64,000 nucleotides of DNA from the NCBI GenBank assembly GCA_023382535.1, contig JAHDWA010000034.1:1-64000 (forward strand). Direction: 5' to 3'. Both the position numbers and the translations under genes were made by a program. A model generated the notes under the pieces. The model was not told where the DNA came from. It worked only from the letters and a program-made list of their open reading frames with translations, and made no database searches. Origin of the DNA: Anaerolineae bacterium. GTDB taxonomy: Bacteria > Chloroflexota > Anaerolineae > 4572-78 > J111. Every line of letters begins with the position of its first letter. The first letter of the stretch is position 1. Below, piece by piece: positions 59,609 to 64,000 of the stretch.

Positions 59609-61936
59609 TTAATTGCCATCTGGCGTCGGTTCGGCGGTGCCTTCAGGCGTCGGTTCGGCGGTACCATCGGGCGCCGGCTCTTCCGTACCCTCGGGGGCCG
59701 GTTCCCCGGTTCCCTCAGGTGTCGGCTCTTCCGTACCTTCAGGCGTCGGTTCAAAGGGTTGATAGTCCTCTTCATCCGGCAGCGGCAAAGGCGTGCGGCT
59801 AAACCAATCCAGCGTGTTATTCACCAATAAGGCGCGCTGCTCGACGGGTAACCAGTAAATCGGGAAGGCATAGTAGGCGATTTTGGAGCGTTCGTCCTCG
59901 TAAGCAATAACCGAGGCTGCGCCCGCCTGATCGCTGTCGGGACCGCGCTTAAAGATGACCCGGGCATCGGCCGTGTTATTGATTACGTCCGGTTCTATTT
60001 CATCACTGCCGGAGACAGCATCGGTGAAGGAAATGATTGTCCCTTCGTCAAACCCTTTTGCCAACGGATGATCGGGCAGGACAAGTTCAAGATCACTTTG
60101 CGGCGCAAAATCCAGGTAATCGGCGTGAGCTACATCCGTCAAAAAGTCGGTGTGGTCCCAATCAAAACCGATAGAGGCTCCGGAGAGGACCAGATTACCC
60201 CCCAGTTCGATATATTTGGACAGCAGAGCTGCATCTTCCTCACTAACACTGTCATCCCAGTAGTCGCCGGTGGCCCAGATGATGGCATCATATTCAAGCA
60301 GTTCATCCACATCGGGCGAACCTTTTTCCGAGATAACCCAGCTATCAACACTGTAGGTGCTGCTCAGGGCCTCGGTAAACTCAATCAGCCCGGTTTGTTC
60401 AGCTTCGCGAGGCCGCCCCACGTCCCCTGCAACAACCAGAACCCTGTCAATTCGCTTGCTGCGCAGGCTGGGCGGCAACTGACCATCCGGCTCCTGCGTT
60501 TGGCACACGGCAATGGTGGTGCTTAGGCGGCACTCCCCCAGTCTGTTTTGAAAGAGCACGTCAAAGGCATCGGTATTGGTTTTCGGCGTATCAGAGAGGA
60601 TAATGAACACATTTCGCCCATCCTTTTGATCCAGGTAAAAGAGGGTAGAGCCGCCCCGTTCCAACTCACCGACCCCTTCAATCCGAATGCGCCCGGAAAC
60701 AAAACGATCTTCTTCGTTGGGCGGCGCATCCGTCACCGCTTCTTCTTCCTTGTGAGTCAACTCACTGGCCGGCTTGTCCACCATGTCTTCCTCGTCGAGA
60801 GCGAGGATGGTGATCCCGCCGTCGGCCAGAAAATCCTTGACCGGCTCGGCCTCATCAAAACGACCGACAAAGATGACATCGTTCTTGTCGCCGATTTTAT
60901 CGGTAAAAGTGACAGTACGCTCATTTTTTTCCAAAAATTCTTTCAGCTTGACCGAGTTGTTAAACTGGCTGTTGAGCACCAGGCTGTTATCAAACACCAC
61001 GTCAACAGCGGGGTTCATAAAGAAGGGAAAATCTTTCAGCTCGAAGTCGCGCTTGCCGCCGGTCAGAAAATCGGCGATGTTGGTGATGAAGGTGCCGTTG
61101 CTTTCGGCGGCGCTGTAGGGTTCGCCCAGGAAGGTGAGATCGCCAATGGCCAGCACCTGATCATTCGCGGTCAGGGCGGCAGCGGCCATCATCCGGCCTC
61201 CCTCGCTGATGCTGGAATGGGTCGTTTCGTCGCCCAGAATAATTTCATGACCGGGAGCGTTGATCGAGTTGCCGCCGTAGAAGATGACTTTACTATCCTC
61301 GCCCAACCCTTTGGTCAAAGGGCTTTCCTTGAAGTTAGCGTAAACCACATTCCGATAGTTATTATCGTTGTTGGTCAGGCTGTAGAGATAGTCGTTGGCA
61401 TAGATGATACCAAAAACACCGGCAATACTATTAAGGGCCTCAACCACCACCGTACGGGTGGGATCGCCAATAATCAGCACCCGGCCGCCTTTTTGCACAA
61501 AGTTCTTAATCTCGGCAATTTCTTCAGGGGTGTATTCGGTGCGGGGCAGGGGCAGAATCAGAGCTTGAGCGTAGCGGAGTTTGTCGGCCAGAGGCGAAGT
61601 TGTTTCTTCATCACTACTCGCCCCATCCTCGATGGCTGTGTCCAGAATAAGCTCATAACTAAAGCCGCGATTGACAATTTTGGAGAAAAGGACGTTAAGT
61701 TCCTCGATGTAAAGCGCGTTGCTGTGGGTATAATCTACCGCAACCACGCCTTTGTTAACCGTGGGATTGTCCACCGCTTCCAGGCGGGCCGATTTAGCAA
61801 AGGCTTTAAAGTCAGACGTTGGCAGTTCAGGTGAATGGGCGGCGTAACTAGAACCGAAGCCGCCGTAATAAAACAGGCGACCCCCTACCACAGCCAAAAT
61901 AATGACCAGGGGAATAATCCAGATTAGTTTGCGCAT
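59609..61936 (-). CDS. GldG/DUF4350-like membrane-anchored protein with Pro/Thr/Glu repeat tail
   Basis: A 775-residue protein with one N-terminal membrane helix (LIWIIPLVIILAVVGGRLFY). The following region has two ThuA/GATase-like Rossmann segments typical of GldG or DUF4350 proteins (LRYAQALILPLPRTEYTPEE, FVQKGGRVLIIGDPTRTVVV; later LLEYDAIIWATGDYWDD, SKYIELGGNLVLSGASIGFD). The C terminus has about seven EPTPEGT-type octads (residues about 725-775). The ATG at 61936 has GGAG 6 bases upstream and follows the sppA stop directly, so the two are coupled. Function unknown. Confidence 0.75.
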   Translation of the reverse strand: MRKLIWIIPLVIILAVVGGRLFYYGGFGSSYAAHSPELPTSDFKAFAKSARLEAVDNPTVNKGVVAVDYTHSNALYIEELNVLFSKIVNRGFSYELILDTAIEDGASSDEETTSPLADKLRYAQALILPLPRTEYTPEEIAEIKNFVQKGGRVLIIGDPTRTVVVEALNSIAGVFGIIYANDYLYSLTNNDNNYRNVVYANFKESPLTKGLGEDSKVIFYGGNSINAPGHEIILGDETTHSSISEGGRMMAAAALTANDQVLAIGDLTFLGEPYSAAESNGTFITNIADFLTGGKRDFELKDFPFFMNPAVDVVFDNSLVLNSQFNNSVKLKEFLEKNERTVTFTDKIGDKNDVIFVGRFDEAEPVKDFLADGGITILALDEEDMVDKPASELTHKEEEAVTDAPPNEEDRFVSGRIRIEGVGELERGGSTLFYLDQKDGRNVFIILSDTPKTNTDAFDVLFQNRLGECRLSTTIAVCQTQEPDGQLPPSLRSKRIDRVLVVAGDVGRPREAEQTGLIEFTEALSSTYSVDSWVISEKGSPDVDELLEYDAIIWATGDYWDDSVSEEDAALLSKYIELGGNLVLSGASIGFDWDHTDFLTDVAHADYLDFAPQSDLELVLPDHPLAKGFDEGTIISFTDAVSGSDEIEPDVINNTADARVIFKRGPDSDQAGAASVIAYEDERSKIAYYAFPIYWLPVEQRALLVNNTLDWFSRTPLPLPDEEDYQPFEPTPEGTEEPTPEGTGEPAPEGTEEPAPDGTAEPTPEGTAEPTPDGN
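59615..59757 (-). repeat. 24-bp coding tandem repeats (EPTPEGT octads)
   Basis: Repeats of GGCGTCGGTTCGGCGGTACC-like 24-base units encode E-P-(T/A)-P-(E/D)-G-T-(E/A/G). Such tails are often cell-wall or surface spacers and vary in copy number. Confidence 0.85.
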
Positions 61937-61939
61937 CAA

Positions 61940-62845
61940 TTACTCCAGCGGGATATAGAGTTGATAAAAGGACGGCCACTGAGTGTTCTCGGCCGAGAGG
62001 TCAATCTCAGGCTGCTGGTCCAACGCTTCATAAACTTTTAAGGCTGTTTCATATTGAGCCGTGTTCTGCACAGAAGCCAGGTATTCATCCCGCACATTGA
62101 CCACTTCGTAATTATTCAAACCGGCCAGTTCAGCCGCCCGGTCAATAGCGTCCAGCTTCGAGCCGATTTCGTCAATCAACCCGTATTCCTTAGCCTCAAG
62201 ACCCACCCACAGTTCGCCCGTGGCCACTTCGTCGGCGGAGAGCTTCAGCTTGTTGGGAGCGGCGCTGCGCTCCGTAACCACGCTGTCTCTAAAGTTAGCA
62301 TAGAGCAGGTCTAACTTTTGGACCACGCCGGTGGCGCTAAAGGCCGTCGCCTTAAAAGGGCCGGTTGTAATAAAATCTTCGCTCAAGACTTCGGGGGCAG
62401 GCAGACCAACGATAACCCCAATATTGCCAATGAAAGAGGCTGGTTTGGCATAAATTTCGGTGGCGGCGACCGCAATCTGATAGGCGGCGCTGGCTGCCAG
62501 AATATCTACACTGGCAATAACCGGTTTTTCATCGCGCAGTTTGCGCATTTGATAGTAAATGTCGTGTCCGGACGAAGCGCCGCCGCCCGGACTGTTCACC
62601 ATCACCACCACTGCTTTGATGTCGCGCGCCTTGCGGGCGTAATTGATTTCCTGTGACATAGCGTCAACCAGTGGGCCGCCGACCTGGGTATCTAAATAGA
62701 TCACCCCAATTTTAGGAGTCGGAATGAGCGCCACGGCCAGATAGTAGCCGGCCACCAGGGCAATTATAATCAGAATGGCCCAGATAACTACCCTCTGCAC
62801 AACTCGCTCCACCGACCTACTACCTTCTTCGTGCGTGTGAGTCAT
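61940..62845 (-). CDS. sppA: SppA-like S49 peptidase
   Basis: A 301-residue membrane-anchored peptidase of the S49 (signal peptide peptidase SppA) family. One N-terminal membrane helix (VVIWAILIIIALVAGYYLAV) is followed by the fold with VVVMVNSPGGGASSGHDIYY. The nucleophile Ser lies in ILAASAAYQIA, where most family members have ASGGYY, and the likely base Lys in ITTGPFKATAFSATG. AGGAGG is 4 bases before the ATG. Directly upstream of the GldG-like gene. Confidence 0.88.
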   Translation of the reverse strand: MTHTHEEGSRSVERVVQRVVIWAILIIIALVAGYYLAVALIPTPKIGVIYLDTQVGGPLVDAMSQEINYARKARDIKAVVVMVNSPGGGASSGHDIYYQMRKLRDEKPVIASVDILAASAAYQIAVAATEIYAKPASFIGNIGVIVGLPAPEVLSEDFITTGPFKATAFSATGVVQKLDLLYANFRDSVVTERSAAPNKLKLSADEVATGELWVGLEAKEYGLIDEIGSKLDAIDRAAELAGLNNYEVVNVRDEYLASVQNTAQYETALKVYEALDQQPEIDLSAENTQWPSFYQLYIPLE

Positions 62846-62918
62846 AGTACCTCCTCAGGAACATGGCACGTTGCATACTTTACTGCTAATTACTACTTTT
62901 TCCTACTGTGTAACTTAT

Positions 62919-62946
62919 ATTATACACGCTCCAATAATAGTGACGA
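62919..62946 (-). promoter_or_regulatory. sppA promoter candidate
   Basis: Minus strand TATAAT (62919-62924) with a weak -35 TCGTCA (62941-62946) 16 bases away. The space 62846-63131 has no gene. Confidence 0.5.
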
Positions 62947-63131
62947 ATTAACACGTCACTTAGCCGCGCATAACCCGGCTTGATTGGCGCGTAAATATTG
63001 GCTGATAATGTAATCTTTCAAGAGAAAATGTCAAGTGAGGATTAGGACAAGCATAGCACGAGTAGATGAATGTATCCTTAGAGATTACTCAAGGGGGCTA
63101 AGATATATGCCGCAATAGGAGTATACCCGCC

Positions 63132-64000
63132 TTAGGGGCGCACCGCCCAAAACAGTCCGTAATCAATCATGCCCAGCCGCAGCGCCCGATGAGAACCCAA
63201 CACATGCTCGTACACATGATCCAGATTGGCCCCCGTCCGCCATTTGAGGTAACGGCCATACCAGCGATAGAGCCAGCCCCAGCGAGCCAGCCATAAAAAA
63301 ATGGTGCAGTCGCGGTTGAGAATATCGAGGTTGTAACGGGTGACAATCTCGGCCCGGCGCAGTTCAAGGCCGGCCCCGGCCAGAGCCTCCTGATAGCTGG
63401 CAAAGGTTTCCAGGTAAGGCACATCCCAAACCCGCAAAAACTCATCATAAATCTGCCGGTTTTCCGCCGACGCCGTAACCACCGGCTCGACCGCCAGCAA
63501 ATCGGCCCAGGTAAACACGCCGCCCGGTTTCAACACCCGCCCGACTTCCCGCAGAAAAGCCGGTTTGTCGGCAAAATGGGCCGGCGACTCGATAGACCAG
63601 GCCAGGGCAAAAGAAGCGTCGGCCAGGGGCAGGCGGTGAGCATTGCCCAGATTAAAGCGCACCTGCGGCCAGACTTCTTTTGCGTGGGCGTTCTGAGCGG
63701 CCCGGTGGGCGTTGTAGGGGGTAATATCTACCCCGACAACTTCCAGGCCGTAGCGGCGGCGGGCGTGAATGGCCGCTCCGCCTCGGCCCGCCGCCACGTC
63801 CAGCAGGCGGCGGTCGGCCCGGTGCGGGCCGGCGGCGTGCAGCTCCAGCAGGCCATCGGCCAGGCGGTTGATCAGCCGCAAATGGCTGCTGACATGCAGA
63901 TGGTACTGGCCGGGCCGGGAGTAGCCGACGTTCAGGTACGACTCCATATCGGACCACTGGCTGAGATAGCGGTACAAATCGGCGTGAGGGTTGCTGTAAC
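63132..64000 (-). CDS. SAM-dependent methyltransferase (5' end outside window)
   Basis: A class I methyltransferase. The SAM-binding motif I is LLDVAAGRGGAAIHARRR, followed by VVGVDITPYNAHRAA, then ALAWSIESPAHFADKPAFLR and VGRVLKPGGVFTWADLLAVE. The frame stays open to the right edge with plausible residues (YSNPHADLYRYLSQWSD), so the TTG at 63977 is internal and the gene is cut. The general fold is that of UbiE/sterol-type methyltransferases. Substrate unknown. Confidence 0.85.
   Translation of the reverse strand, partial: YSNPHADLYRYLSQWSDMESYLNVGYSRPGQYHLHVSSHLRLINRLADGLLELHAAGPHRADRRLLDVAAGRGGAAIHARRRYGLEVVGVDITPYNAHRAAQNAHAKEVWPQVRFNLGNAHRLPLADASFALAWSIESPAHFADKPAFLREVGRVLKPGGVFTWADLLAVEPVVTASAENRQIYDEFLRVWDVPYLETFASYQEALAGAGLELRRAEIVTRYNLDILNRDCTIFLWLARWGWLYRWYGRYLKWRTGANLDHVYEHVLGSHRALRLGMIDYGLFWAVRP

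Overview
The window (about 64 kb, GC-rich coding DNA) looks like chromosome of a free-living, probably aerobic or facultative bacterium. The most likely group is Chloroflexota (Anaerolineae-like). That assignment is inference: it rests on gene mix and style (form I CO dehydrogenase, lipoprotein solute-binding proteins with long low-complexity linkers, intergenic spaces full of hairpin-forming short repeats, HrcA/CIRCE control of groESL). No rRNA or other decisive marker is present. Core genes (polA, gyrA, cdsA, groSL, recQ, argS, three tRNAs) show it is not a plasmid or phage.

Region 1 (1-4679, + strand) is the end of a bacterial microcompartment (BMC) operon: a CoA-acylating aldehyde dehydrogenase cut by the left edge and carrying a C-terminal encapsulation-like helix, a BMC-H shell protein, an EutQ-like cupin, an EutJ-like chaperone, a BMC-T shell protein, and a 129-residue protein that joins an EutQ N-terminal-like module to an encapsulation-like tail. 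The signature enzyme must lie left of the window. Region 2 (4763-12780, - strand) is a PotABCD-type importer operon with a non-pyrrolysine MttB-family methyltransferase and an aldehyde dehydrogenase inside it, which suggests uptake and breakdown of a methylated amine or polyamine.

Region 3 (13009-31335) starts at a consensus promoter that diverges from the promoter of region 2. It holds a form I aerobic CO dehydrogenase system: coxD-like ATPase, coxE-like VWA protein, coxM-coxS-coxL with the diagnostic AYRCSFR motif, and an XdhC/CoxI-type maturation protein fused to two YHS domains. Interleaved with it are a cupin, an SMP-30 protein, a GAF histidine kinase with its NarL-type regulator, a carboxymuconolactone decarboxylase-family protein, an acoX-acoA-acoB-acoC 2-oxoacid/acetoin dehydrogenase set whose E2 has two tandem E3-binding domains, a small toxin/immunity-like pair and a MaoC-type hydratase.

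Region 4 (31541-51617) is mostly housekeeping: a secreted beta-propeller protein, vapBC, polA-cdsA-gyrA on the - strand, an MBL-fold protein, tRNA-Pro(CGG), tRNA-Pro(GGG), tRNA-Thr(GGT), groES-groEL with two CIRCE operators around one promoter, recQ with three winged-helix modules, an EthD protein, and argS with a degenerate HIGH motif. Region 5 (51688-59479, - strand) is a dipeptide/oligopeptide-type ABC importer with three tandem paralogous binding lipoproteins, one permease pair and no ATPase. Region 6 (59609-64000, - strand) has a GldG-like membrane protein with a repeat tail, an SppA-like S49 peptidase and a methyltransferase cut by the right edge.

A cross-cutting feature is that most intergenic spaces contain short words, repeated in tandem and then in inverted order so that they can fold into hairpins. 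The same words have entered coding sequence in polA, recQ, potC and probably coxS and the coxE-like gene. Start sites below were chosen from ribosome binding sites, promoter positions and family fit, and often lie downstream of the longest possible start.
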